Shown: positions 10,757 through 25,187 of the stretch, piece by piece
How positions within the stretch are numbered: the first letter of the stretch is position 1
Layout: the number at the start of each line of letters is the position of its first letter
Assembly (NCBI GenBank): GCA_013397115.1
Contig: VWZW01004700.1
Span: 124,001 to 188,000 of the forward strand
Source of the DNA: Edolisoma coerulescens
Taxonomy: Eukaryota; Chordata; Aves; Passeriformes; Campephagidae
Length of the DNA stretch: 64,000 nt
Direction of reading: 5' to 3'
Notes under the pieces: generated by a model
Database searches by the model: none
Told to the model about the DNA's origin: nothing
Seen by the model: the letters and a program-made list of their open reading frames with translations, nothing else
Made by a program: the position numbers and the translations under genes

Positions 10757-13700
10757 TCGACAATTCTGCCAGAAACAAACAAAATTGTTTTAATCAATCT
10801 CTTTTCTTTAGTTCTTTAAAGAAATGAGGAAATTTATCCAAAACAGTACTTCACTTACATATATGTATATTTTATATATATATAATTTATAAATTAGGAG
10901 GGCGGGAGGGATAGCAGGCCTAGCATCTGAAAGGAGGATAACATACAACTCTGCCGTAAGGCACAGAGCAAGTCAGGAATATGACACTAGTCTCAGAATT
11001 TGAATTGAAAAAAAAAAAAAGAAAAATGATTGAACTGTTGATTATTCTGAAGAATGGCCAGCTTTCTGTAGCATCAGGTTCTCAACTACATTAGATGAGA
11101 AATGGTCTCATCTGCTTTGTTTTTTAACAGGGCACTTTGATGAGAAATTGTACTTACTCTTGCAATTTGGCATCTTAGCATACAGCCACACTGGTGTTTA
11201 ACTGAAGACTGGATCCTGTCAAACCCTGTTCTAAGTAACTGTAGTCACAAAATCACCTGCCCTGCATATAAAGGAGTCAATAGGGGCCCTTTTGATCATG
11301 AACACTCAATGCCTTTTACTTCATCCTTGTCCCCTCTTTGCCTGCTTTTCTAAGTATTTGAATGCCTTCACTATGCATTAAGTGAACTCACTGAGACTTG
11401 TCACATGTTGTTCTTTCCATCTTTCTCTCATCCCTTACTCCAGGAAAAATATTTATCCAATTTGTTGATTCATGTAGTTATGAAAGGTAAGCAGCATTTG
11501 AAGCAGGGCAGGCATGGTTTTGCCTTTCATCCACAAAGTCTTTTACAAGCAGTAGGGTAGGGATTGAAGGATGAGAAATGCATTACAAAATACAAAAATA
11601 CAAAATACAATCTCCCAAATTTCTCAACATCTACAAAACGAGAATAGAAATTAAGCCATTGTAGCCATTCACTTGTTTTTCTGTTGTATCAGCATATAAC
11701 AGGAATCAACGCATATTAAGCAGAACTGTATTTCTGTACTGACAGAAAAACAGGACAGAAAAAACCTTCAGAAGGGTAAAGATGTATGCAGAGAAAGGAC
11801 ATACGCAGAAAGAGACTACAAAACTGTTCTAGAATCAATGCTAAAAAGAGTTACTCTGTATGTTGCCCCAAACTTCCATCAAATCATCTAATCATTCTGC
11901 CCCAGCAGAATCATTAGGGAGCCCTGTGCTTCTTTACTAAGCCTCTGCTATGTGCTCTGCTTAGCATGGAGGAAAAGGATGCTGCCCTTAATGCTTAGAC
12001 ACTGACAGCTGTTTAAAAACACACAAATGGCAGGGAAGTGTCCAACTAAGAGTGATTTTCTAAAGAAACTATGGGTTTAATAAAACAAATCACTTGGGAT
12101 CCCATCTGGCAAGGTGGATCTCAAGATACCTATTAGCTGGCTGCTCTCCCTGCTTGGTGGGTGAGCCACCTCCCTCCCAACAAAGCACTGCATTGGTCTA
12201 CTTAAAATGTGTGGGTAGTGAAAGCTGACACACCAGCATCAGGCTGCTGTAAGCCTGCTCCCACTTACACCCAGCTGGGCATTTTCTGCTGAAGGTGAGA
12301 ATATGCCTTAGGGGAATTTGAAGTTCAGCACCCTCTTGGCCTGAAACAAGTGTGCACCTTACATGACCTGGAAAAATACCATAACCACTGGGGTGAAATT
12401 AAGCTTTGGGAAACATATTTCTGCTCCTACTGCAGAAGAACTGCCTCTGTTGGTAATGCAAACCAAACCCACGTAGTGAAACATGGGAATGGCTTTAAGT
12501 GTAACTATGTAATTGTCTGGGCATTTTATGCTAAACATTCATTAGATTAAAAGAACAGAAGTAACCCAGGGAACAAATCCTCAGTTCCTTTCCTGTTGAG
12601 CTGACAAGTTTTTATCGCTGCTGATGCTTATTTTGGAATTTGAGAAATAAAAAAACCCATGTTCTTAGGCACGGAAAAATTCAAGTGAGAAGTTACAGGA
12701 AACTTTAATGGTCATAAAATGTGCAGCTTCTCAAATTTGGCTGACAAAATCACTTCAGCTGACAGTTTCCATTGTTAGGGATGTAATGGGTTTAAAAAGA
12801 GATAGGAAGCAAATTATAGGCTCTCTACAAATCAAACCCTCCCAGCACATTTCTGTGGTATGCAGCAGTCATTTCTGCAAGTCTGCCAGGCAGAGCCCAG
12901 GGTGAAAGGCATGGTGCACCTGCAAGAGGCTGACATGCAGTGTTGGTGAGGTGAATACACTGACTTGCAGAAATACCTTGCAGGGGTGTGACATTAAACT
13001 TGTAAACTTTTATCCTTGGCTCACAATGTTTTTAATTTATTCTTTTGGACTGAATCACCTGGCACATATTTTTGAAGGACTGTTCCACATCTTCCCTGGT
13101 TAGCCTTCTGTAGCTTTTCTGGGTTATCTTGTCTCAAATGACTCCCAGTTACCTTGCCTAGCTAAGAAAGATTTTGTGTCTCCTTTTCCCTTCACCCCCT
13201 TTGAAAACCCCTTACTGGTAGGGCACACTTGTTGCTGGGGGCCAGCAGGAAGAAACAAGAGAGTAGCGAGAGGAGGCAGCAGGGCAGAGTGGAAGTGGAT
13301 ACCAGAGGGGAGGTCCTGGCTGGTTTCCTCAGTGCCTGCTCCCCTCCCTCCAGGAACACTGGGGACAGCAAGGGGGTGGAAGGTGTGTTGGCATCTGCTG
13401 CACAGATGTGAGAGTGTGAGTCCCTTCCTGACCTCTTTCCCCACTCAGTAGTGGCAAAAAGGTAGTGACTGGCTTTGTGGCAATCATTTGCCATGACCAC
13501 CTGATTTAAAGCTGCTATTACAAATGGCACACAGAACTCATTCCCTGTGCAGCTCTACTCAAAGTGGCACTTAACTGTGCTGAGTGAATGCTGATGAATG
13601 ATCTTTAATTAAAGCGCTATAATAAAAACCACAGAACATCTGTGCCAAGGTGCTAAGTAATCTGTCTAAACAGATGTCTAATTTTAAGTTCAGTCATATA

Positions 13701-15058
13701 ACTCAAATATTACATAAAATTTTCAAATAGGAAATAGGGTGTCCGCTTTCTATATGTGCATTGTGTTTCTCTTCACTCAATGCGAATCTCAGTCTGCATT
13801 TGGTTTTATTTGAAGTTCAGGAGCTTTTCTCCTCCTTTGGGCTTCCTTTTAAGCAGCAGACATGCTGTGTTGGAAGACTAAAATAAATTTCCTCTTTTTT
13901 AATTGTGGTTTAACATCCTAGTATTTATTGCATCTAAACTACTGGAAGGAAATAGATGTGCAGACGTGAACTTCTATGATCAATTTTGTGTGCAGAAAAC
14001 ATTTAGGATAGCTTGTGTTGCAAACAATCTTTTTGGTAAAGAGACCTTTACTTGATCAAGCTGAGTGTTAGTGACCTCTACAGTGTACCATGAGCCTCTC
14101 TTTTTAGTAGGGAGCCAGCAGGCTCCAGCATAGCCTGATCGCTGACCTTGAACACACCAAACTGCAACATAATCCTAAACTCCACATGGGAGAGGCAAGA
14201 GACAGCAGCCTGAGCTTTTCTAACAGATATCCTCTACAAAACACAAAGTGAGATTTGATTCTATAAGAAGTAATTTAAAAAAAAAACCCCCAAAGTTTAT
14301 TTCTGGGAATGATCAAGTTGATATTCACAAGCTATATCCACATACTTGCATCCTTTCACTCTGTTTGTTTTATATCCTCTCTGTAGAAAGGAAGTTATAA
14401 ATCGGTATAACTGCTGCTTCTCCTATCACTAGCAGTCGCTAAAAATGAGAGGATGCCTTTCACCTTCTTTTTACCTTTAAGGCTCTCTCCCCACTTCTGC
14501 TCTAGCCTTGATATCACAACTCATCTTGGGACAAATTGCCAGCACCAGTAGACTTTTCCTGAACGTCAGAGCTCTGGAAACAGTCAACAGCCACCTGGGC
14601 ACTGGGAGAGCATGGGGCACCTCAGGCAGCAAGGTACACTTGGTGCAGTTTCAGTAAAAGGTTTCAGGGATAAAGCCCCCTTCTAAAAATAGCTTTAATA
14701 ATGTTTATCACATTCTGTCAAGGTTTTCCTGAAATTCAGAGAAATAAAAATATATTTTCATTTTGCTTCCTGGTGACTGAAGTTTACTCCAGCTAAAGCT
14801 TGTCACTCACTACCCTACAAGGAGAAAAGCATGACAAAGGTTATTTATTAAAAAAACACAAGGAAAAATAGAAGGCAAAAGTCCTCTAAGCAGGAGAGTG
14901 TTAGCTTCACTTGCAAACCTAAACTATATTGAGAGGTAGAAGGGCCAAAAGACCTTTTGCCTGCCAGTTTTTACATGAGATGGGTAGCTTTTTCCAAAGG
15001 GAAGTGGAAATGGCCCTGACACTCACGCCAAGCCAGTGGCCATTGGAGACATAACCAG
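10757..15058. other. Gene-free AT-rich stretch
   Basis: No family-assignable repeat or convincing exon. Small simple repeats are present: TA-rich at about 10,859-10,890, an A run near 11,009-11,026, and an AAATACAAAATAC-type stretch near 11,587-11,610. A more GC-rich patch at 13,190-13,450 gives overlapping open frames on both strands, but none has a domain or splice support. Confidence 0.55.
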
Positions 15059-15096
15059 GAAAAAAAAAAAAAGAAAAAAAAAAAGAGAGAGAGAGG
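15059..15096. repeat. A-rich / GA simple repeat
   Basis: Two A runs separated by a G pass into a GAGAGAGAGAGAG tract. This is a purine-only low-complexity stretch. It could be a poly(A) relic, but no retroposon body is visible on its 5' side. Confidence 0.85.
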
Positions 15097-18000
15097 GCAG
15101 GGGGAATAAAGCTCCTTATGTTCTAGGAGGAAATTGATTTTGCTAGAGGGGAGGTGGAAGGTGGGGGTATAAAAAAAAGTGCAGTCTGTGTGCAGTGAAA
15201 AATTGAGAAAATGTTCAGTTGTCAGCAAGGACAGGAAAGGTGAGTATGGGTGACCACAGGGAGAAGATGTAGGAGATGTGTGCTGAATCCTATGTAAATC
15301 AGGAGGGTAAATAAATGCAAGTGTGGGGAGACCAAGAAATTTGGGCAAGTGAATCCCAGGGAGAAGCTGGATGTGGGGAGAAGGACAGGAAAGAAATTAG
15401 TGGGAACAGGAAATGCAGACAAGTCCGGAAGCTGGAAGGATTTGCACTCTCCTTTCCCAATAGGCTAAGTGATCCTTGGGTCTTCTGCATAGGTTGAAAG
15501 GTTGTCTTCTTCTAGACTACATAGTTAAGTTATCTGAAAACTTTTCTTAGGTATCCCAGATTTCCTGGCAAGCAGCAACCTGGCAAACTGTAATTTCTCA
15601 GATATTCCAGCCTACATGTTCCAAATCCTAAGAAATACCACTGTGAAGTGAATGCCAGCCCTTCTGGGAAGAAGCAGCTGTGCTGCACATGAACTTTTCT
15701 GCATGTGTCGGAGATGCAGGCTCTCCCAGGCACATCTGTATTCGCAGTGAGTGAACAGTGGGGGTCAGTATGAAGTTACTGTGGAGGCACTGCACAGCCT
15801 GTGCCAGGCAGTCTTTACATACGAACCTGTAAAAAAGGCCAGGGTTTCCTTGTTTTACTAAGATTTTCCAAGGATTTTTGTTGAGAGATATAGAATTAAC
15901 TCATACTTCTGGCTGCCAGTCAAGTAGGTCCCATCACCTCCTAGGAAAGCATTAGTGAGGCACACAGTAAAAAGCAGTGTGTCCAATTTAATTATTTTCT
16001 CCTTTGGATGATCCTAAGACATTTTCTTGCCTTGCCTGCGTGTGGGGATTGGTTATGCCCCGTTTCCTGCCCTCTCTATAGTCATGCTCTTTGACCTGCC
16101 ACAAAATACCAAAAAGAAACCCCTCCAAGGAAATAACTGATGCTCCAAGGAAATAGCAGCTGAGCAGTTCTCTGCATTTGGTAGCAATAAAAGGTGGGAG
16201 ACAGAAACTGGAGGAGCGGATGATCCGACAGGATGGGAAGACAGCCTGGCAGTCAGCTGGGTGGGATGTCCTGGGGGCCATCTGGTTTGCTGTCCTGGCT
16301 GGGCTGCCGGAGCCCTGGAGCGTGAGATCTGAGTGTAATAGCTGCCTCTGATTTATGTCTTCAGTAGCAAAAGTGCTGGGCAGCAAGGACTAAATGTTCC
16401 TGCGTGAATGGTTTCTAGAAGGCAAATGCCTTGATGGAATGAGAGGAGAGCAGATGAGCTAGAAAAGCTGTCATTTGATTTAATTGTGCCACTGACCCTG
16501 TCAGGATGTGGGGGTGGGCAACCTGATGTATTGTGTTACAGTTCTACAGAGCAGCTTGAAATTTCTTTAATCAGTCACAGTGCAAATGGAAACCCAGTTT
16601 CTTGTGTTTTGGAGTTGCAAGCAGCGACACAAATAGGCAGCCATCTCTCTCCTTCCATTACCATGTCCAAATGCTACATGTTTATGGGACCTATAGGTTT
16701 GAATGGATCTTTGTGAATGTTCATCATCTGGTCTTTAATCTGTGTCAGTCTTTTTCATTTGAAGACTAATTAACAGTAATTGCATGCAATTCCTGCAAAT
16801 ACACTTCTGCATTTTCTGTGGTCTCCAGAGACTTTCACACAGCCTTCAAAGTTTTACCTCAGCTGTGACTCCCTACTCCCTGCTTCCTGATTACAGCTTG
16901 GCTTCTAGTGAAGTGAGTCTATTCCTTATTTACCAGAAGGACCAAAGCAAAGGAAAATACAGCAAATGCCCTATTGATCTAGTCCATTAGTGTTGCAGCT
17001 TACCATATCTAACTCTCAGAACAGCAGGCTTTCTAGAGCAAGGATTTTTTTTTTTTATCCTTTTTTGTGTAATTTCTAATACAATGGAGTCTGATGTGTG
17101 CTGTATTAAAGACCAACAAATTACCTTTTTTTTTTGGTAGTAAAGAGAACAAAGCAGACAAGGAGATGAAGCTCTATTTCTAAGGGCAGTGCAGAGGAAA
17201 TGACTCAGAGGAACATTCCATGGTCCAGTGCACCTGAGTTTGAGGAAGTATAAATGACCTTTTACAGGCTTCTTTGTCTTCATACACACAGTGCAGCATC
17301 AAAGAAAAAGAAACCATAGACTTAGGTTAAGAAATGGTGAGCACAAAAAAAGCATAGGTCTCCTATCCCAACAAAAATACCCTTTACACTGCTGCAAGGA
17401 TTTGTGCTTGGATATCTGCCATTTTTAATCTAGGTGGAAGGATCCAGACAAATGTTCCAATGTGAACTGGTTAAAATATTAAAACTAAAGTGTTTCGAAA
17501 GCAGGATAAGCTGTGTGTGTATTAGCTGGAGAGGAGGCGATATCTGGAACAAATGGATTTTCTGAAAATATTTTCTGGGAGTGTGATGTAATGGAGTACC
17601 AGGAAGAAGGCAGATACCTTATTTAATTAGACACTCTTTGTCTCCTCTGTTATTCGTTTCCTTTCCTATTGGTTATTTTTCTTAGAAAGTAATGCAGGAA
17701 TTAACTAGAACAATGCAGGGAAAAAGTGACACTCACGTAAATCAAATGCTGATTGTATTTGCATAAATGCGTGGGCAGAAAGGTCTATGCACAAATGTCT
17801 GTTAACCACTTTGCAATATCTCTGCCTTTCCTCTTGTTTTTTAAGAAGTTACAATTTAAGCAGTGAAAAAGCATGACTTGTTACATGCAATTCTGCTCCC
17901 TTTTTTTTTCTTTAGGTGGAGGCAGTTCACCATGTGTTTTGTGTTTTGTAGGAATGTGGTAAGTATTTATGTAGCTCAAAGACTTTCCTGGTAGCTGAAA

Positions 18001-21000
18001 GTCATGTTTGTGCAACTGACAAGTCGTAACACGCTCATTTCTTATTCTTACTGGCTCCTGAGAATGTTTAATCAACAGTGTAGTCTGAACAAGTCTAGAA
18101 AATTAGTGTTGTTAATTAATAACTATTTCTGTTGCAAAGATAGAGATGTTTCCAGTCAACATAAGTAGAAGACAATTATATAGTGTGAATGTTTTCCTAT
18201 TTCAAAAATATAAATATTTTATTTAAAATGTTAGAAATAAACATTTTCCGGTTGATGTGGTAAATAACTGCCATCAAGCCATTCATCATAAAAATTTTTT
18301 TTCAGTCTGCAGTTGTTTCTGTTTCCAAACTATTAGTAAAACATATTCAGGTCTTAGAAGTTTTGGACATGTTGTCAGCCCAAGGCTTCTTCCTCTGCTT
18401 TGGCTATTTGTTCCTCACTCTTGGTAATAGAGTTTCATGATGTCCTGACAAATCAGATTTCTTCTCATCTCTGGTCAGTTGAAACTTAAAAAGGGGAAGG
18501 GAATCTGAGTATCATTAACGATAGCTGAGTAAGCAGGACTAACTCATCTATTTTTTAATTTATCAGGTTAGCTGCCCAAATACCTCAGTTAACAAACTTT
18601 GTTTAACTCCACTTCTGAAACTGTTCATGATTGGTTCTGTAGCCCATTTGAAAACAGAGAACCAGGCATTCTCGTGAAGCTATTTTAGAAAGCAAATATA
18701 GCTATGAGTGAGCAAATTCAGGGAAATTGAATTTGGTAATAAATGTGGAAATTGAAAAGGCCCTAAAATCAGCTAAAATATATTTATTTTCCTAGCTGTA
18801 GCATTCATACTGAGCTTGCTGCTACCAATGGCTTCTTTTTTGTATAGCATATACACCTGACTAGTTGATGTTAAACCATGTTCTTGCTGTTACATAACTT
18901 CATCATCCACCTTTTCCCGTCTTCATCTTGCCCTGATTTTTGTTGGTCTCATCCAGTAGTTATATACTGTCTGTATGAGTGGTGCCTTGTAGCCGGATGG
19001 GTGCTGCCTGTTGTTTTGTGTAATGTGGCTCCCACTTGATCCAGACATCTGTGTACACCACAAACAAAATAATTACAGCTACTGTACTCTACTATGTGAT
19101 TTGTTTGAAAATGAAAATTATCACAGATCTGTGAATTTCAAATGAATTTTGAATGTCTGTACCATGTAGTAATTTGTAGTAATTGAGTATCTGTCCTTAT
19201 TACTTGAAAGTTCTTCTTGGCAAGCAACAAAGGATGATCCTTTGGAGGATCATTCTACATTGCATATTCATGATTCTATTTTTTTTGTGTGATGATTCCA
19301 AAAATACTTATTTATCCATTGAAAAGGGGATACCATGCTCTGAGGTACTGGAACTTGTCTGCCGTGGGGACAGCTTGATAATTAAAGATTATCACCAGCT
19401 GTGAGCAGGAGCAGAGTTGGTGTTTGCTTTGGATGACAGACTGTGGAAGGCCATGCCCCTCCTGCTTACATTGCCTGTGGCAAGACTGGGAAGGTCACTA
19501 CTGGAAGTGGAGCTACGATGTGAGGACGAGGGCACATTTGGGCAGCCCAGTCCCATGGGACTGCCCAGTCCTTCTCTCTGGCAGCAGCAAACTAAACAAA
19601 CTATACCTTCATAAGGTTCCCATGGTGATTCTGCCCCTTCCCATTGTCAAAGCCCTGAGTCTCCATCCTTGGAGAGGCAAAATTAAATTTTGCTAATGCC
19701 CCTGAGAAGCCTTAACCTGTCTCTCTATACTGCAACTCCACACTTCACTATTAAAATCTCTTTTTTATCCTCCACCTACACAAAACCGTTTCTGTCAAGG
19801 GCCTCAGAAAATTTTCTGCATGGCTTCTTTGGCTTGAAAAGTAGCACTTAAGGGATTACTAAACTGCAGTGTATCCAGAACTTATCCAGTACTGCAGAAA
19901 ATAAAAAATCCTGAAAATTATTATCTTTATGGCTGAAAACAAGTGGTGTTATAAATAAAAAAATATATACATACAGTGTCTTATGATGAGTAGGAACAGG
20001 TAGGTTATGAATTGCATAATGTAACAAGTAGAAAAGTTAACACAGTATTTGATCTGAAAATGAGCACTAACCAACAGAAGATTAGATCATTATAACTATT
20101 CATTTTAACTCATTTGACATGTTTGTTCAGTTCACCCTTTTATAAATATTGTTAGACTGCATATACAATCACCTTTTCACTTACCTGTTAAGGCTAGTGG
20201 GAAAAGAAGGTATTTAACTTCTAATTTGTGAATGACTGCATGATTCTGACCTGTTATTAATAGAAGTAGACTTGATGTAAACTTCAAATTTGAGATATGG
20301 AGCCAGAGATAGACACACTTAAAGGTCCATACTTGCTCAGAGCCAAGTTAGGGGTTAATTTGCCTAATTATTTCTCAAAGATCAAGTGGGCTAAGTAAAT
20401 ATATTCATCTTCAACACCTTGTTCTCTAGAGGATATATGCAACCCTTCACCATTAATTTTAAACTTTCAAATTCTCCTCTTAAAATAGATACATGGCTTG
20501 GCCCCAGAAGGCAGCTAATGTAACATCATTTTATCATGCAGCTTTGGAAAACATTTGTACAACCAAGTATTTAAGAGTTGTATATATGTTTCATATTTTC
20601 ATGCTGAAATGTATGCAAAAAAAATTCCATAAACACTGGAATGCTTAAACATCTGTATGAGGATAATCTGCTTTCTTGCAAGATTCAAGTAGATGTCAGA
20701 AATAGAAACTTGGCTGAGCTATGCCTCCCTTTGATCCTTGTCAGATTTCCATAGAAAGGATTTTGGTGTCCCTCTTTGGAAGCTAATGACAAATTCCACC
20801 TGGCTTCATTCAACACAAGCAGCTGCTCCTGGCAGAGGTGTGTCACCCAGTCAGGGCAGGGAAGGGCTAGCCCAGCACCCGGGATCACTGATGACTCCTT
20901 GGTAAGAGGATGAGTATTGAAATACCTTTGAGGGATCTGGAGTTTTATTGTCATTGTTTGTAACTGGGTGTCTGTTAAGCCAGTAATTAGTTAGCAAACT

Positions 21001-24000
21001 ATACCGAGCTTTTAAGGCCCATCTGGAGCAAAAACATGTAAATGGAAAAGGGGGAAGCACATTTAGCCTTAAAATGATCACCGAGTTTACTACCATCAGT
21101 GCTGCGTCTCATCTTCTTTATGGCTTTGCAGTCTAGGAAAGAATAACTGCTTGACTCTGGCTAGATGTATTTTAAGTGTAATTACCTTGGTTGCTCAGCC
21201 CGTCAGGCCTAAACCAGATTTAAAATGACAGGGCATGGCATAGAGTAGATTTTTTTTCCATGACAACTGTAAATATTTGCTGTCTATTGTAACTGTTCGC
21301 TGAATATACAGTTTTAAAATACTTATCCAAGCCTATCTGGGATTTGTTACCTGGAAAAGGACAGAATAAGAAGGTACAAAAAGCTATAAATAAGGCAGCA
21401 CAAGCCCAGAGGGGTGTAATTGTGTAAAACTGTACAGCTTCTTCCACCTGCTTTTAAGTGTGCTGTAGTTCAGTGTTCAGTATATCCTACCTCTATCTAC
21501 TACAAAGGGGAATGCAGTTCATCTCTAAGTGTAAAGTGCCATGGCAGTCCTGAGGGAAGGTGATGCAGAAGATGCTCTTTTCCTGGGGAGGACTTTGGCT
21601 GCCAGGGCTCTTTCAGAGCAAAGCAGGAGGATGGGAATGGCAATAGCAATAGGAAATTTTGGAGAGTAGCAGCAGGTCCTGTGCATGCAGCCGAAGAGAA
21701 CTTGAAAGAGTTGGTCTCAGTTTTGATTGTAGGGTTGAAGGCGGCAGACAGCAGCTGGGAGAACCAGATGCACAGGACACAGCTCAAATGCCATGCAGAT
21801 GTCTCAGGGCTGTGTTCTTCCCACACTAAATGAGAGCTTAGAGAGGAGTTTGGAAACCATCTTTTAATACATGGTTGACTGAGAGATTTCTGTGTGCCAT
21901 TCACTTTGATGTGACAGAAAAAGCTAAGGGCTGACTTGTTTCCCAACTATAGCCTGTGATGGAGAACTGACGAATGTCCAGGTTTCAGTGTTACAGATGA
22001 AGATGTGACTGGTAGCCACTAGTACATGCTTGACAAAATCCAGTCTAGAAATTGAAACCCACAGGCTTACTTTCCTCCATTATTTCTTTGTTATTGTTTG
22101 AATGATGAGGGCAAACAACCAATGAATGCTACAGGTGGTCTACTACCTTTATTACTTTTAATAAATCTGAACCACTTTGATAGATCTACATGGTTTTAAG
22201 TGGTTGCTTATTCAAGGATATTCTATAGCTTTGTCCATCAGAAAAAAAGATTATGGTCATGGTTCACTCTACTCTTTTAATGTGGAAGATTTGTTGCTAC
22301 TTAAAATACAAAAACAAAACTAATATGTATCAAACAAGAGTTGAATTTCCCACAGTGCTTGCCTTCAGTCTGGTGGGAAGAAGAGACAGGAAAAAAGATA
22401 CACAAACAAATACTGTGTGAACTAAAAATAGGATGTGCATAACAATTTTTAAGTGGTAGAGAAGGGGCTTGATGAATTCCCACAGAATTGGGAAATGACA
22501 TACATCACCCATTCTCACAAGGTCAGTAGTCATGGGATGTTTCATCCTTATTCCTCCCTCCTGAAATCCACCCAAGGAAACAAAGCATATGGGGAAAAAA
22601 AAACAAACAGAAAATGTTTCTTTCTGCCTGGTGAGATTTGAAGTAATTTCCAGCTCTTGAACTTCCTTTACACAGCTGATCCTTTCCTCTCTGTGTGACT
22701 AGAAGGTGCACATTCAGTCCAAAATGAAAAACCAAACAGTCAGGATGACTAGCTTAAAAATGGTACCTGCACATTGATTCCAAAACTTCCTTGTACCTCA
22801 TCCTGTGACCTTAAATGTTGTTTCTTATGATTGTTTAGCTAGGTAATTTTCATTTTGCCATGGAGAACCCCTACCCCCTACCTGCTCTGAAATCTTAAAG
22901 CCTGTATAAATATTTCTGTGGGGGTTTTAATATGTGCCACTATGGTTCCCGGTTTCCAGTCACACCAGAATGCTGTTGTGTAGGAACCATACAGAAACAC
23001 AGGGAGAAACAGTCCCTTTCCAACATATTAGCTGCTTAAATAGAAAAGTACTTTCATTTCATCTGACAAATGCAAAGTTATGACTTAGAAACATGAAGTG
23101 AATTGGTAAATACAAGAATTAACTCTAGGTTTTCCAACTGTAAACCCAAGCTTTTAATCACATGGCAATCCAGCCAATTTCTCTTCTAGTTTTGGGTTGT
23201 TCTTTCATTAAGTCTTTTCTTCACTGGTTTTTTTTAAATTTTTAGGCAGGTATTTTGTACAGTGGTTGCTGCAGAGACTAATAGATTACACTTCCTTCAG
23301 TGTGATCAGTTGGTTTACCATAATTCCCCTGGTGTGACTGGGGAATGGGTCATTTACAAAGCTCAATAATGATAAGCATATGCAAAAGGACACTTACAAA
23401 CCAAAATTTATTATAGTCTGATCTTTCTAAAATGTATACACATAATAAAAACTTTCTGAAATCAATGCTGTTGATCTAATGATGCATTAACGCCAGGTTA
23501 TGTCTAATATATGAGATTAATCGATACTTTTAGTATGGGAAGAGTGCTAATGTTCTTATTAGCAATTATATAAAAAGATCACTTAGCACAGATATAAACT
23601 ATTGCTTTGTAGGATTTAAAAGCAGTTTGGAGCTCTTAAGGACCATGCTATATATAGCTAATCTTTTCTGTATGACTAGAAAATGTGTTTCTATTGAAAT
23701 GTATGTAAATTTGACACATTAGGTCAGTTCTAAAAAAGTAAAGAAAAAAGATTAGCAGTAACTAAATTGAATGAATTATGTACTTACTGGCAAAGAACAC
23801 TGCTATTTTCTAATCCCTTCTAAGACTTTTTCTCTCTGTGCAAGATTATGGATAGTTTTCCTGAATATAATAATGTTTTCAAAGGTCCCTAAAGGCTGAC
23901 ATCTGAATCTTCTTACCTTTTAGAAAGAAGAATTATTTCTTAAAATTACGGGGCATTATTAATACTTTCAAACTGGTTCAGAAAGAGATTAGAAAGTTAT

Positions 24001-24204
24001 ACCATACCAGATGACAGTCAACATTTCTGAGAACAAAACCTACCTCCAAAGGAAACTAAGAGTTTTGTGTGGGGTCAGTGTCATTGGAAATCACCCCAGA
24101 ATGGGCCTAGGTTGCCAACATTTTGGCTGGTAGTGATAGCTAACTTCCTATAGATATTTACTTTACATTTACTTTCTTATGGGTCAAACAGTGATGAATC
24201 ACAT
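15097..24204. other. Long gene-free AT-rich stretch
   Basis: About 9 kb without recognisable transposons or exons. The largest open frame (minus strand, 21,500-21,946, 148 codons) has no recognisable domain and is bordered by nothing splice-like. Low-complexity T runs lie at about 17,046-17,057 and 17,126-17,136. The stretch 23,460-23,720 is unusually AT-rich, with many TAAT-type cores. The absence of repeats over such a length is typical of bird intergenic DNA and leaves room for regulatory elements that I cannot demonstrate. Confidence 0.5.
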
Positions 24205-24388
24205 GCCCTTATAAAAAGTCCCTCTCCAGCTCTCTTGAAGTTTCCTCTAGGCACTGGAAGGCTGCTCTAAGGTTGACCCTGCTCTTCTTCAGGCTGAACA
24301 ACTCCAACTCCCTGAGCCTGTCTTCACAGGAGAGCTGCTCCAACGCTCTGATCATCTTTGTGGCTCTCCTTTGGACTCACTTAAACCT
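24205..24388 (-). mobile_element. CR1 LINE internal fragment
   Basis: Antisense CR1 segment lacking the 3' tail. It includes AAAAAGTCCCTCTCCAGCTC, CTTCTTCAGGCTGAACAACT, CTGTCTTCACAGGAGAGCTG and GGCTCTCCTTTGGACTCACT. Both ends are lost, so later deletion or rearrangement removed the 3' terminus. Confidence 0.88.
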
Positions 24389-25187
24389 GTTTCTCACTCA
24401 AAAATTTCTACTTAAAATCATGAAGCTATGATTATAACTTCTTTAATACAGTATTTTAAAAATTATTATTATTTTTATTTCAATGAGAAAACTAAAGACC
24501 TCCTCTTGAATACATACAATCCAAATTAAAATCTTTTGAACTGCACTAAAACTCTCTCTCTGAAATCAGTTCAATCTTTATGTGTTATGGATGGTTTCAC
24601 ACATTTGTGCAAATGTTCTGTGGCCCTCCCTTACTCCATGATCTGATCTTCTTGCCTATACATTTCTCTCATGATGCATTTTGGCATACTGTCATGGCAA
24701 TCATGCACTACAGAGAAAGCTGCCTAACTCTTAGGCAGGAGGGAGGGCTCTAGAATGACAGGTCCCACGAGGCACTTCAACCTCACAGACTGCTGCATCT
24801 TCATGTGGTCTTCAATCGACATTTCTTCCGTTGGTTTTATGCAAGAAAATTAAATATGCTGATATAAAAATGCTGAAATGATTCTTTTGGATTTGGAGAA
24901 AAAAAAAACTTTTCTGTTTTTTTTACCAAAATATTTCAATTTCTCAGGATGTTTTGGTATTCAGTCTGTTCATGGAACAAAAGTAAGACCAAAATATTTG
25001 AGCTTAGGAAACATTTGAGTGAATGTTCGTGGGTGTCTCAATCGATCCCTAAAATGAAGAAAAGATGCTGTCAAAGACAAATAAAAGAAAGACGAGTTCC
25101 CAAACAACGTAAGTGGCACCAGGAAATGTTTGGTACATAAAGCAGATCAGGCTTTTATGTGAATATCTTGTCATGTACAGTGGAGTT
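24389..25187. other. Gene-free spacer
   Basis: AT-rich DNA between two CR1 fragments. Nothing is recognised. Confidence 0.5.

Noticed and set aside
21500..21946. 148-codon minus frame
   Set aside because: No domain, no splice signals and composition like the surrounding noncoding DNA.
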